Source: Melanocharis versteri
Lineage: Eukaryota > Chordata > Aves > Passeriformes > Melanocharitidae
Length of the DNA stretch: 64,000 bases
NCBI GenBank assembly: GCA_013397845.1
Contig: VZTG01009228.1
Coordinates: 1,386,502 to 1,450,501, forward strand
Reading direction: 5' to 3'
Shown piece by piece: positions 12,323 to 25,100 of the stretch; the stretch's first letter is position 1; each line of letters starts with the position of its first letter. A model generated the notes under the pieces. That model was given only the letters and a program-made list of their open reading frames with translations, was not told the origin of the DNA and made no database searches. Both the position numbers and the translations under genes were made by a program.

Positions 12323-15112
12323 CAATATATAATGTAATATCTCTTGGTGAAGTTAAGTAAAGTGGCCCATAACACACTTTTAATATCCCTTATAGCATCA
12401 GCGAGTGCTGTGTCAAGCCCCTCTATTACCATAGTAACGCTGCAATACAGTAGGAAACTATGCTGTAAAAAAAAAAAAGGTGAAACAAGAAGCTGTAGCT
12501 GAAGATTAGAATGCGGAGGGGCTGATTTAATGCTTAAGGGCACAAAGGGAGAAGTTGCAGTACTGCTGGGCAAGCAGGAGCAAAGGAACCAAAAGAACCC
12601 ATACCAGACAGCACAACGGACAGTCTCAATTCCACTCACCCAGTGGATCTGCAAGCCAATTTCTGCCTTAAGAACCAATAATCAGCAGCAAAAGTCTCCA
12701 GTGCTTTACAGCCCAGTGATACAAAACCCACAGCAGCTCTTGTGTTAATGCAGAGCATCAATGCATTCTGCGCTTACTGGGCTAATATTTATTTGTGCGT
12801 AAACAGATGCCAGGTCTGAAATGCTCATGGTGTGGCATTTAATTCAAGAAGCAACAGGAATGACCCTGCTTTTATGAACGGCTGTAAAATTCTGCTGTTG
12901 TGGGACTCAGGTGCTTTGCATCCCCCGAAGTGTTTTGCAAAAGGCTCAGAGAGCAGATGCTGAGCTGCTAACCCACCCGAAAAGCAAACAATGCCAAGCG
13001 TGGGGAGGGGGCAAGCAGGACTAATGAAACCCTACGGATGTGCTTGAAGGTTTCCACAGCCAGGGCATCCTTCTGAGTAACAGATAATTCATCATTTACC
13101 AGCTCCTATTGCCTAAAGATCAGTCTCTTGGTTGTTTTCAGCAAAACCTACATAAACCAAAGTATTTTCAAACAGGAAACCAGATGTGATGGGGCCTGCC
13201 CCAGCCTGTGACAGGACACAGGGGTTAATTATGATTGATGGCATATCACTCTTCATAAAGCACCCACTTGCCACATCAGGTATTTTTACTGTCATTTATA
13301 GAGGGATGCAGGAGATGCCAGCAAGCAATGTCTGGGGTCAAGGAGAAAGGGACAGCGGTATGAAATAGCCAATTAAGTTTCCCCTGCTTGCCAGGAGGAG
13401 GAAATAGAAATACACATTAAGCAAAAGCCACAAAGTGATATTCTTCGTTGTGTTTTCATGCTGTCTGGGGTCCCACAGCACTGCTCATATTGAGGAAGAC
13501 CAAGATGAGGAGGTGGCTGCCAGGTTAAGCTGTGGCTCATCATGGATGAAGTTGGGAGGGGGACACAGAGCCACATGTCTGCTGCGGGCTGCTGAGGGAC
13601 ACATGACTACAACCACTGCTGTAAAACCAGCAGCATTTCAGACATGACTTTGCCACACAATTAACATTTCTTCTCTAGGGGCTGCATGCTACTCATCTAC
13701 TTCCTAATGCATCTTTGTAAGGGAAAATTCTAGGAAGTTCAAGTATACGGGAATTAGTGTGAAAACACACTTGGGCCCTTGGGATTTTTGTCACTTCTAT
13801 CCAGTAATGGATATATGTGGCATGTGCACACACATGCAGGGAAACACGGATACCCTGTGTTCAAGTGTTTGCTTGTTTAAGGTGGAAGACAGGCCTGGAC
13901 TTAGTATTTCACAAAACAAAGAAAAGATGCGAGCCTCTCATGCTTAAAATATGCTCAGTGCCACATGGTGTGCTTTATCTGTCATCTTTTGCATATTAAT
14001 CCCTTCTACAGCAGCTTTCATACAAGACGCACCTAAGACACTGACATGAGCTAGCGCTGCTGTGCTGGAACCTGGTAAAAATATGAGCAAGAAGTGAGCT
14101 GGAGAGCCAGGGAGGAAGGAGGAGGTGCTGTTCTCTGCTTTAACTGTTCATGGCTGTGTACCACTTCTGAATTGGGTATGACTTCTCATATGACAGCTGT
14201 AGCCATCGTCTTCTGTGAATAACAAATATGGATCAATGTTAAATGAACTATTGTCCTGCACTTTATCTATTGTATGAGTTAGACCAACTTATTGTATTTT
14301 AATGAAAAATCAAGATAATAAAGCTCATAAATTCATAAAGGGAATAGGATCTGTTGAGCCTCGTATTGAACGAGCTGCGTAATTTCATGTGTGGGGTTAT
14401 TTATCCTCCTGTTCAAGTAATCTTTTTTTCTTTCTGCTATTTAAACTAATCAGAGCCATTTCAGGGAAGGAACAAGGTGAAAAGGAGGAGTCCTAAATTC
14501 ATTTCCCTGGGGCTCTGAGCTCAGTGCCAGGACAGAAGCAGTGATCAGACAGTCCAGAAAGATTTTGCACACTATTTTGAAGTTTTTTGCCTGCCATTAA
14601 GGATAAACAGAGCACAGCTGGAGAGCACCTTTCACAGTCTCCTACATGTCCTCAACCTGAATTAACCAGCTCATCATAGCAAATTCCATGTCTAGCAGTA
14701 TGTGTGGGCAGGGCTGCTAAGGAGGTGAAATTGGGAGTGTCAGATTTGAGTGGCACATACCTTTGCACATGGTCCTCAGAGGAGGTAGATCCTCAGAGTG
14801 TTCACCCAGATGAGAGGGGAGCTCTGGGGAGTGCCTGATGCCTCTGCTGCAGGGAAGCAGGGTGGTGCTGGATGGGTCCAGGGAAAGCAGAGGGGATGGA
14901 GGGATTGCAAAAAGTGTCCTCCTCTCTTCCCAGCTAGACCCATGCCCAGCAGCACTCAAAGAAGTGAGCAGGTGGAGATGCAGGTGCCAACATGTGGCAT
15001 CTCCTCACCTACCCTGGGAGTGCACAAGCATCTTCATTTGGATATTTATTCCAAAATTCAGATGTTGGCTTGGCCTCCTGAAACTCAACAAATAAAGAAT
15101 AAAGCTCATGTC
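12323..15112. other. Non-coding stretch, no gene recognised
   Basis: Short frames only, none family-like. The part around 14260-14480 is rich in TTTAAT/AATAA words and single-copy in appearance, but I can name no element in it. A short A run occurs at 12467-12478. Confidence 0.5.
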
Positions 15113-15175
15113 AGAATCTTAGAATCATAGAATCATTGAGGTTGGAAAAGGCCTCTAAGATCGTAGAGTCCAGTT
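15113..15175 (-). mobile_element. CR1 LINE 3' end fragment, minus strand
   Basis: The plus strand reads agaatcttagaatcatagaa at 15113-15132 and then a 'gaggttggaaaaggcctcta'-type segment. This is the reverse complement of the CR1 3' UTR end (…tagaggccttttccaacctc…atgattct). Only the last 60 or so bases are recognisable. The left edge is the true 3' end of the element; the right edge is blurred. Confidence 0.85.
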
Positions 15176-15336
15176 GTTATCAAGCAACAAATGTTCAGCC
15201 AAGTCCAACAAATACCTGTCTCAAAGTGTGGCTTGTTGCACTGACTTTTCAAGATTTTTATTCTAAGCTTGCAGCTCTGACATTTCTTCATAGAGAAACA
15301 ATCAATTTTGAAACAAGGGATCATTTTTAGCAGACC

Positions 15337-15354
15337 GTGTGTGTGTGTGTGTGT
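15337..15354. repeat. GT dinucleotide microsatellite, nine units
   Basis: The sequence reads (GT)9 without interruption, followed by an A-rich run. Confidence 0.95.
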
Positions 15355-17974
15355 AAAAATAAACAACTTCCACGTTAGTTGCAGAGAAGTGAACAAATGA
15401 ATTACCCGCTGTTTTCAGCCAGTCATGAATAATTCAAATTCCCTTGTGTCGGTGGATCTAATTAGTAATCATCCAAACTATTCTTAAATTATCTAGTTTG
15501 GAGTTACTTGCATAGCAATGACATTCATTTCCGATGGTATTATTAATCCATTTGCCAGTGTGAGATTGCCAGGGCAGAGGCAGTGGGAAGCCATACCATC
15601 AGTTAATGTTATTAATGTTTCTTTAACAATTAACCTATCCGGTGTTCAGGGACAAACAGCATATGTCATGAAGAGATATTTTTAAAGCTCTGTGGATATG
15701 TGCCATACGTCCCGCTGATTCGGCCACCTTGAAACACAAGGAGCTGTCATTAGCGAAGGCTTGACCCTGAATGAGCAAATTGCATAGGAGCCAAGAGAAA
15801 ATATGAAATAATAGAGTTACCAAGATCTTAGAAATAGCTAAGGTGTGAATCACTCCAAAAAGTGACTTTGCAAATGCAAGGCTCATTGGAGTGCTTCTCA
15901 CATTTTCCCACTTAAGTAACAAAGATCTGTAATTTGTTTTCCGTGTTGCTAATTTAAAGCTTCCCAAATGCAACCCACTCTGAAGCCCATGCAAGAGGAC
16001 CTTTCCTACTTTGCCTATCCTGTGAGTCTGCAATCAGTTCTTTTGAGAAGGAAAATGGCAGTTTAGTGTACCTCAAAAAATGGCACAGCTGAAGGTGGTC
16101 AGGAAGCTCCATATCTTTATTTAGTATAATTCAGTATATAATAAGTGTATCATGAGCTTTCCCTGTCCACCAGGTACTCATACTAAAACACCTGCTCCAG
16201 GATTGATCTGTAACTGTGCAAGGTCAGGGTGAGACCCTTGTTTAAGGCAAATAATCATGCAACTATTGCTGTGGGAGTTTCATATCTTACTTAGAAACAT
16301 CTGGCCCTGGTGCTTCTTACAGATGGGATACTGGGTTAGAGGAAGCTTAGATCACATGAAAACATGTTCCCAAACTTTATTATTTTTAAAGGGCCCTTTA
16401 AAGTTACTGATCCAACATTCCCGTCTCATATCCTACCAGAAAGGCGGTGCCAACTTGCAAAAACAATTTGTTCCACACAAGCAGCATATGGGTCCCTGGG
16501 TATCTCATTGTCTCAGCCCAGTTCGCTGGATAAACCGATTAAATAGCAGGAGGGTTGTGCTCGGGGCAGCTCCCAGCCCTACCTCTGTCCAGGGTGCAGC
16601 ACAGCCACCTAAGGAAGCTGCTCTGGCTACCATGGCTGAAAATAGAAGCAACTCACTCTTACACATTTAATACTTTCTACATAACGTTAAAGGGAGTTAG
16701 CCCCTTTTGAAACAAAATCTTGCTTTCTCAGACACTTTGGGGGCTTCACTGGAAACTGATATTTGCAAGCATACTACGTAAAATACTTTTAAAACCCACT
16801 GAAACCTAATATTCAAAAGACAAAGAAGAATTGAATTTCTACCAGCCCAGGAAAATCAAAGAGACCTGTCATTATTTAGAATTGTTTTCTGATTAGTGCA
16901 ATATGTTGTGCTAGAGCCGGCCATGTGGAAAAGTTCTGGATGATAAAATAGCATGGGAGAGAGCACAACACATTTTTTATTAAATAAAAAAGTAAATACA
17001 TTGATGCCACCAAAGGAAAAGAATAAAGTTGTAAACATATTTCCCAGACTTCAGCTAGCAGCAGGAGTTTACAGTTTTTCTGCAGTGGCCAAGTATAATA
17101 AAATTGATCTGTTGACTATACAGATCCATAAAATAGTTTACACAGAGTTACAGTTATTGCCAGTTGGATCAGAAACAAAATTCTTCTGAGGGAAAGTGGC
17201 CCTATAAGCATCCTTTTTCCATTACACATCATGGTAACTGCAGGGTAAATGAGGTCCAGGTTTCCTCAGAATTTGGCACTTTGGGTCATTCTGCATTTAA
17301 ACAGCACTCAAGGACCAAGTATAAGAAGATGGGTGAGCTGAAAAGGACTGAAAAATCCTTAGAAATTCTTCTCCTCACAGTAAATGCAGATTGTAGACCT
17401 TCCATGGGCATTGCACTTGCCCTGGCAGAGGAAACTGGTTTGTAGAGCACTTTGAAGACAACTATAATTATTTTTTTTGTCAGGAGGCAATGGGAGATGC
17501 TCTCTCCTAACCCCAGGAAGACAAAAGGGCAGAGGACTACAGGCGGAAACAGTTTAACCCACCACTAGCATCAGTGTTCAAAACTAGCAGTGGTGTTTAG
17601 CCTCTAAGTCTTTGTCCTCAGTCTGAACCAAATGTTTTCTTCGGAACTGTGTCTCTCAGATGAACCCCACCAGATCAGGCTTTCAGCATTGTTACTCCTT
17701 GTCATCAATTCAAGTCTACTATTTGGGACAAATTAATTAAATCCTAAAGGGAAATCTTTAAAAATTCTCACTTAAAAAACTCATTAGCATCCAAACTTTA
17801 ATGATATATGGTTCATAATCTTGACCCAGGAATCTGGATCTGCAAATGGAAACCCAAGTGAGTGGGGAATCAAGGAGCTTTTCTTATAAAATCTGGGTAA
17901 AAGGGATGTTGAGCACAGAAAAGGAGGGCTACCTTCTCTCAGGACTACATATCCATCTCTATGACAGATCCTAT
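15355..17974. other. Non-coding stretch with a candidate regulatory segment
   Basis: No gene recognised. The part at about 15520-15860 is single-copy and dense in ATTAAT, AACAAT and TCATTA words of the kind bound by homeodomain and SOX factors, so it is a candidate conserved element. That is inference from word content only. The rest (15860-17974) holds only short random-looking frames. Confidence 0.45.
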
Positions 17975-18080
17975 CTCCATTGCACGTGTAAGGTTAAAAG
18001 ACCTGCAGAAGGCAAATGCAGAACAAGAAACTGAACCCAAAGCTCCAAAAACCTGGCTAATGCCCTAACCACTGGAGTAG
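17975..18080 (-). mobile_element. MIR-like tRNA-derived SINE remnant, minus strand
   Basis: The plus strand contains, in order, 'ggttaaaagacctgcagaag', 'gaaactgaacccaaagctcc' and 'atgccctaaccactggagta'. These correspond to the reverse complement of a MIR-type SINE: the core region, then the box B region (GGTTCGAATCC-like, degraded), then the box A region (TAGTGGTTAGAGC-like). The copy is old and incomplete. A different tRNA-derived SINE is the main alternative. Confidence 0.5.
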
Positions 18081-21000
18081 CCAATACATTACCGAATGCC
18101 TCTTTTCCCCAGCATTAGTCTCAGTGTGACTAAAGGAAATCAGCGTATAAAATATGCAAAAACGTAATTCATTATTTCACAACGCAGTGTACACAAAATC
18201 CTCCCCAATGCACCAGCATTTAGTTTGAAATATGCCAAGGTTAATAGCTATAATGTAAAATCGTTATCTGCAGCAGAGTATTAATTAGAGGCCTCATGCA
18301 CAATGCATTAACAATTTGCATGCAAAGAGCGCTGCAGTGGTTCTCCGCAGGAGGCTGGGAGCTTGTTGTAGCCCTTGGAGAGCTGGAAGACTTCAGGGAA
18401 AGCCTCACACTGAGCTATCTTGAAGCCCAATGCAAGGCTCTAGGACAGTGCCAGACACTTCTCTCCTGCCCTGTGCAGTTTTTCTGGTCCTCACTGCATT
18501 TCTGATCAGACAAAATCCATTTATTTGCACTCCTCTTGGTGCAGGGGAGCCCTGCAGGCACAGGGGGTGTATCTCAGCATGGGCCCCCACAGGGAGCTTT
18601 CTCCCAAATTGTGCCAGGCACCTTCCAAAGCTCCCTGATACGAAACTGTTTTGGCTTGGAAGTGCTGTATATTTTTTTGAAGAGTGTTATTTTGATGCAG
18701 AAAAGGTCTGATTTGTTTAATGCTACTGTTAACAGTCAGCCTGTCCTCAAGCCCCTCAGGCCAGTAATTCAGCAGAAGCCATTTCCACAAGTCTAAGAGA
18801 AAAACAAAACCCAAAATTTCTGCCATTTTTGTGAATTTTATAACTTTGGAGGGCTTCACTCTCCTATGCGCAACACATGAATACTCAGCCTTGCCGGACA
18901 GCTCTAGGACAAAACATCAAAACTCTCACCAGGGACATGAAACTTGTTCAGCTGCAGGAAAGGAGCACATTCCTGCTTGTAAATATTCACAGAGAGCTCC
19001 TGGGTCTCCATCCTTCTCTTTTCTGTACTGATTAACTGTAGTATCAGATCTTTTTTTCTCATCTGTATCTTTTGCGTTGTTTTTCTGTAGAGGTTACCGG
19101 TTTGGTTTTTGGAGGCTGTTTTCCTTCAAAAGTCAACATAATCAAAAATATTTTTCCAGACAGCTGTTTTCCACATCCAAAATAGCAAATATGGTTCTAA
19201 GCAACCACAACACACAATTAGATGTATTGAGCAGTGTGCATAAATTGTCACGAAGTCTTGGTGAGATCACAAAACCACGAGTAAAGACGCTTGATGGGAC
19301 TTTGAGAGCCACCACGCACACCCTTTCCCCCCAAGGCAAGCTGATCTTGATTCAAATAGCTGATACAGACCCTCATGCAGAAGAACACACACACCTACAG
19401 AAGACCTTTGACCTCATGGACTTTCCATCAGACTGGCAAAGAAACCTGGGAAAGGTGCTTCTTCAGAAGGAAAAAAAAACCCTTCCTTATTTTTCATCCT
19501 GGAGAAGAAATCAAGATTCCTTATCTCAGACAGCTTTCATCTGAAATGAAGAAGGTGCTGTCCTAGCAATTTGCACATATTCTTCACTATCTTCCAGCTA
19601 AACTACTACAGCTGGGACAGACTCATGATTTGGCTGTGGCGTATCTGAGTCCCTTATTAATGTGATGTGTCACCATGCCACTGGTTAAGATATCAGTCTT
19701 TTTACAAAGACTGTTATCTTGCTGCTCAACTCCAGATATAACGGTGCGACTCGCAAATTTCTGGGTCTAGTCCATGACACAAAATTCCTCTAGAAAATTC
19801 CTGCTCTAATCAGGCCTAGATTTGATACAATGAGGACGAAGCCATTTTTTTTTGGCATTTTTAGGCTAACTTATGAGAGAGCTCACTCATGTTACAGCAT
19901 GTGCCAGGATGTTTGCAAATGGTGCTGGCAAAGTTGAATGACTCTAAGGTTTCCACAATGCCAGGTATGAGCTGTCCAGGAGTTTTAAGATGAATCTTGA
20001 TAGCCATATAAACAAGATTGTGCAACAGGGTTGTAAGCAGTCAGGGGAGATAAATCATGAGCACCCCTCAGCCCTATTCCCCAAGTGGATTAAGTTTTTA
20101 TCAGAGCACAAGGAAGACAACACCAAATGTCAGGTGTACTCTGCTCCCGGCAGGTGCTAAAAGATATTTAATCAAATTCTTTCCCACCACTTTTATTCTT
20201 CACTAAAGCTCCCTCCTGGGCTCCTTTTGGAGCTCTTTTTCCTCCCTAGCCAAAACCTGAAAGACAGCAAATGCTGGTAAGGCTTTGGCCAAGGCTCAGA
20301 TCGCTGTGGGCTGAGACTTCAGCCTGGGAGGACTGATGAGAAAACAGGAAAAATAAATCTCTGCATGTAGGTGCTGTCTAGTTCCTCACTTGCTAAGCGA
20401 TGCCTCTTCAGGGACCACTTTGGCTTTTTAAGGATTTGTTTTATTTTTCTTTTAGTAACAAACATACAGTTGTTCCGTGTTTCAAATTACTCCCATTCAC
20501 TTTTCTCTCTTTTTTTTCCTCTTGTTTCCAGCTTATTTAGTGCAAGGAAAGCGCTTGACGTGCAGCAAAGCCATCAGTCAATGGCCTCATATCCTTGAAC
20601 CCCATGAAAAGGAAAGTGGTGGCTCAATGACAAAATCCACTCAGTGACAAAACCCTGCCCATGTCCCTCTTTGGGCCATGACTCTCTGCTGTACCCTTCT
20701 TCACCTTGCATTAGTCAGCATTCTCAGACTTCAAAGCGGTCTCTTTGATCCTCTCAACCTTTTCCTGCCATATACTTCCATCACCATTCAAAAATGAGGC
20801 ACAAGATGAAAGGTGTGGAGATGAAAGAGCAGGAAAGAGAGCCCGGTCCCTAAGCAGAGGTGGGACGCAGCGGAAAAACCAGCCCACAGCCATTGGTACA
20901 GGCATGAGCAGAAAACACAACTTGCCCCCAGCAAGAAGCCACTTTGCTGCAAGCAGTTTATGGACATGTAGGGAAGAGATGCAAGCAACAGAGCTCTGCC

Positions 21001-22157
21001 AGCTGATGCTGCCCTGCTCGGACCCACCAGGGCAGATTTTTTGAAATAGCAGGGGGTGAATCTGCAGAAGGAACAAAGCTCCACAACACCGTCACAGCCA
21101 CAAAGACGGACCCTCAAAACTGCATACCCGTGAGCCCTGATGAAGTCCACAAGCATCACACAATTCCCACAAACTGACGGCGTTTGCAAACACTCACAGG
21201 ACTTCTAGAGACTCTGAAGGAAAGTTCCTTCCAAAATTCCCAAAACAGTAACAGGAAAGTTGAAAAATGCAATCAGAGGTCAATGGAGCACATAATATTT
21301 TTTTAGACAAAAGCTGTCAGTAACAGGAGCCTCAAACGAGGTTTCACATCTAACTAACAGGCCTTCCCTTCCTTTCAACAGCACTAGTCACTGCTGGGAG
21401 CTCTGCATAATTTTGTGAAATCAGGCATCATGATGAATTGCCTGAATACACTCATTTTTATACTAAGAATCTATTCACTATGCTGAATTCTGCTCTCATT
21501 TCTGCCGGGGTTACTAGAAATAATGAAGTCGCCTCTTTTATCTGGGTAAGTTCAGGGTTGTCTGGCAGATCTTCTTTGAATAACAGATATTTAAGTATTT
21601 TTCAGCATCTCATTTTTCAGAAACAGGATTTTTCTTTAGCATTTAAATATCCGAAATACAGATTTTTTTTTTAAATGACCTGGGATTTTCTTGCAAATTG
21701 TGTTTGTAGTGTCGGGCTTTTATCTACACAAAACTATTGTGATAAATCCTTTTGGTCCCAGAAGTATCTTGATGACAACAATATTTTGAGATAATCATCT
21801 GAATTATGTTATCAGAAAAAAAAAAGCTTTTTCAAAATCTTACAATTTCCTGACAAATTTGGGCAACAAACTGCTTAACTATTAGAAATGCTGCAGCTTG
21901 CTTTAAAATACTTCCCCTCTCCAGTCTGTGCTTAGATGTCTTATTACATCCCTGACCTAAGATCGCAGCAAAGACTAAACTTCGGATTTTCCCTGCTTCA
22001 CAAGAAAAAAGAAATGAGAGGACAGCAACCCTGGCAAGTCCTGGAGGACAGAACAATTCGATTCAATATTGTGACCCCAATGGCTCTTAGATTCTGTGAA
22101 TATCTGTGCCCCCAAAACTCACCGCAAAGGCATTCCAGATTTACATACTTATTTTGT
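18081..22157. other. Non-coding stretch with a POU/SOX-type cluster
   Basis: No exon or RNA gene recognised. Near 18285-18326 there is a TTAATTAG word, an AACAAT word and the 12-base palindrome TTTGCATGCAAA, which contains a full octamer ATTTGCAT at 18314-18321. The segment at 20711-21190 has overlapping open frames on both strands, but the translations resemble nothing. Confidence 0.45.
18285..18326. promoter_or_regulatory. Candidate POU/SOX/homeodomain binding cluster
   Basis: TTAATTAG lies just upstream of TAACAAT (18309-18315) and an ATTTGCAT octamer (18314-18321) embedded in the perfect palindrome TTTGCATGCAAA (18315-18326). POU factors bind the octamer, SOX factors bind AACAAT-type words, and homeodomains bind TAATTA. 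The motifs are seen; occupancy and function are inference. Confidence 0.3.
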
Positions 22158-22180
22158 GGGGAGGGGGCGGGGTTTGAGGG
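22158..22180 (+). other. G-quadruplex motif, plus strand
   Basis: Four G runs lie at 22158-22161, 22163-22167, 22169-22172 and 22178-22180, with loops of one, one and five bases. This fits the G3+N1-7 pattern of an intramolecular G-quadruplex. Confidence 0.75.
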
Positions 22181-25100
22181 TATTACCTTGGGCTTTATTT
22201 TTATTTTCATGTGTGGGTTCTTACATTAAACATATGAAAAATACCACAGCACACTCAGAAACAGCCTGTGAAGCCAAAGAGTTGCGAGAAGAGCCTTTCT
22301 GGAAGGAGCTGATCCATTAGAGAACCCTCTACACTCTGTCCAAGCTTTGTAAAACTGCCTGGGTCAGTGATAATTATCATCAAGGTAAATTATATTCCCT
22401 GTCATGTCATATCACAATTAACCAAGCAGCCATAACCATCATCTATCTTGCTATGCCCCTGAGTAGGCAGTTTGCTATCTGCTGTTGAGAGATAAGATAG
22501 ATGCCCACACAGCTGTGAGAAACGTCCTATTTCCTGACTACACACAATCCATTTCAAAGGCAATAAATGCCCAGCAGTGTGCTATTCTGTTCTCTGCCAC
22601 AATCCTTCTCTTCCTGCAACCTGACTATCACAGGGACTCTGCCTTCCTCCCAGCAGCAGCCTCCTTTATCCACTTGTCCATCATTTCTCCAAGCATGGGC
22701 ATGCAGTAGGAGATACAGAATGCCTGTCTGCACTTGGAGAAATCAAGCACCAGCAGATAAATATATTCCTCGCAGGGGTGCCCATCGGGATTAATCAGAA
22801 AAAGCAGGAGATGGCAAAGCAGAAGAGTCTCTGGTGCATAAAAAGCACCCTTAGCCCTTGAGGTGCCTCCCTGCTTCAGTGCACCTACACTTACAGGTCC
22901 ACGAGCCCAAAGTCTCTGAACACACCAGATTTCCTTCAGTGTATTCTTGTACCTCTCTCTACTTCGGCTGCTATCTGGCTTCGGAAATCAGAGCTGCTGA
23001 CACCAAAATATTTATAACCAGCCTATAGGACAACTCCCACCAACAGCAGTCAGCCCAGAGCCATCCTTCCACTGCTCATAAACAGTCTCAATGAGAGCAA
23101 AAATAAAATCTCACAAATGGTAAATTTTATAAATACTTTTGATCATTACTCACTGGCCTCATAAATCTCTCACACATTAGACAGTCAGACTAAGAGGACA
23201 CAGAAATTTTGCTCTTAGTGCCATAAATCTTTCTCATGTTCTTTCTGTGGTTATAATAATAGAAATTTATTGTTGCTTTGGTTTCCTCCCATATTCTGTG
23301 TAATTAATCTCGATGTGTTGCCATGTACGTTGAGAGACAGTACATTTCGTGCCTACCCATTTGTATTTTTTTTCAACAGCAAGTCCCATCTGAGTTAATA
23401 TATTGTTTTATATTATATATAACCACTGACCATAACTCAGAACACAACACATTTTCATTTTGTTGCCCCATTATTTTTGCAGTAAGTCGATACGATATGA
23501 GGTGAAGCGTGCCTTGCTCAGCACTTATTGATCTGTCTGTTTGCTCATTGCTTACATCAAAACACCACTTGTCAGCTCTGCTCTGTTATGATTATCTTAT
23601 CACACAGGCAGTGACAGCCTCAAAGACTAAATGCTAGGCAACATCCAAGGTCAGGTGACACCGAAAATCAGCCCAAATGCTTTTGAGCAAGGCAAAGATC
23701 AGCATCTAGCACTTCAGGATCAAGTCTCCTTTTTATGCAGGGCACCTCTTCATTGCAATCAGGAAAAGCAACTATTGTAAATAGAGGAACACTTTAACCA
23801 GCTCTTGCAGCACTGAGGCTCAATGTAGGCATGGTTGTAGAGTCACAGTACTCCAAAAAGAGAGGAACCCCATGGACCACAAATGACAAGACAAGCCATC
23901 TTAATTTTTTGGCTGAAAAAGGACTTTGGAGTATACCCAAAGCTTGTCCATCTTCTTATAAGAATGCTGACCTCACAGGAGATTCCAGTAGAGCAGAAAT
24001 GTTGTGCATTGGCTTGGACTTTTTACTTCCCCAGCAAGTGCTTTGCACACTAGAAAAGCACAACCCTGCTTGTTGAGGACACCTAAGACAGTTGTGTGTC
24101 AATGCAGCATATCAATAACACTTTGGACCAGGACCAAATGTCCAACATGTCACCTCTCTGCATATTCAATGCACCAAAATAGTGCATGATGTTCATCCAT
24201 CTTGCCCTGGCACCATGTGATGGCACAGATGAGCAACAAAGATCACTGCCCCCTCTTTCCTCCGTGTTTCTCTGTCCCCTGCAGACTTCAGCTCTCAAGT
24301 TGTTCAAGAGCTTTGAAATACACATTTGGAAAGGCAACTCTGCTCTTTCATAACACACAGCAGGGCAGTGCCTGAATAAATGAATATGATTAGTGAACCC
24401 TTGCTTAAAGGATTGATCACTTTGCCTATGTAAAAAAGAGCTGTGAGAGACAGATGCCAACTGCCAATGTGCTGATGCATTTTGGAGTTTGTCAGCAGCG
24501 GGGGGAAAGTAGGGCTGTGAGTGACAGCAGAGCTTCTTGAGGATTTGGGTCATGTTGTTTTAAAATTCCAGGCAGGAAAGAATAAAATTTATGGCTGGAT
24601 TAGTGATTGACTGAAATAATGCACCCTCCGATCTGGAAAGCAAAGGCCCAGTAGCAACCTCCACTGTACAGTTGTCCTACTACGTGAGGGTCACAGTTTT
24701 AAGCAAACAGATTTCCTGTTCTTGGGCATGTGCATAGCGGTGAGCCTCTGCAGAGAGAGAAACTTACTACAAGATGGTTCAGAGCAAAGAGAACCCTAAG
24801 TATCCTCCGACACAGAGACACTCTAGGGCGCTGTGCAATGGCAGCGTGCAGAAAAGGTGAAAACCCCTCCACAGAATGTGGACATTACCCATTACCAAAT
24901 TATCATCGGCTTCAATCCCATGCTTTGGAGGCACTAGGCAAGATCAGGAGATGCTGCCAACCACCCTAAGCACCCAAGAACCACAGCATAGGGGCTGCAA
25001 ACCCTTGCACACCCTCCCAAACATCTTCTCTTTTTTTGCCACCTCTTCTCTGTAGAAAAACATGTAGAGGACTTTTTGGGATGACAGTCAGGGTTCGCAT

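Noticed and set aside
18030..18080. tRNA-like box A text on minus (a functional tRNA gene?)
   Set aside because: No clover-leaf can be drawn with proper stems; the text fits a degraded tRNA-derived SINE better.
20711..21189. Overlapping 121-, 133- and 99-codon frames
   Set aside because: Different frames on both strands are open over the same bases, and the translations are unlike any protein I know.
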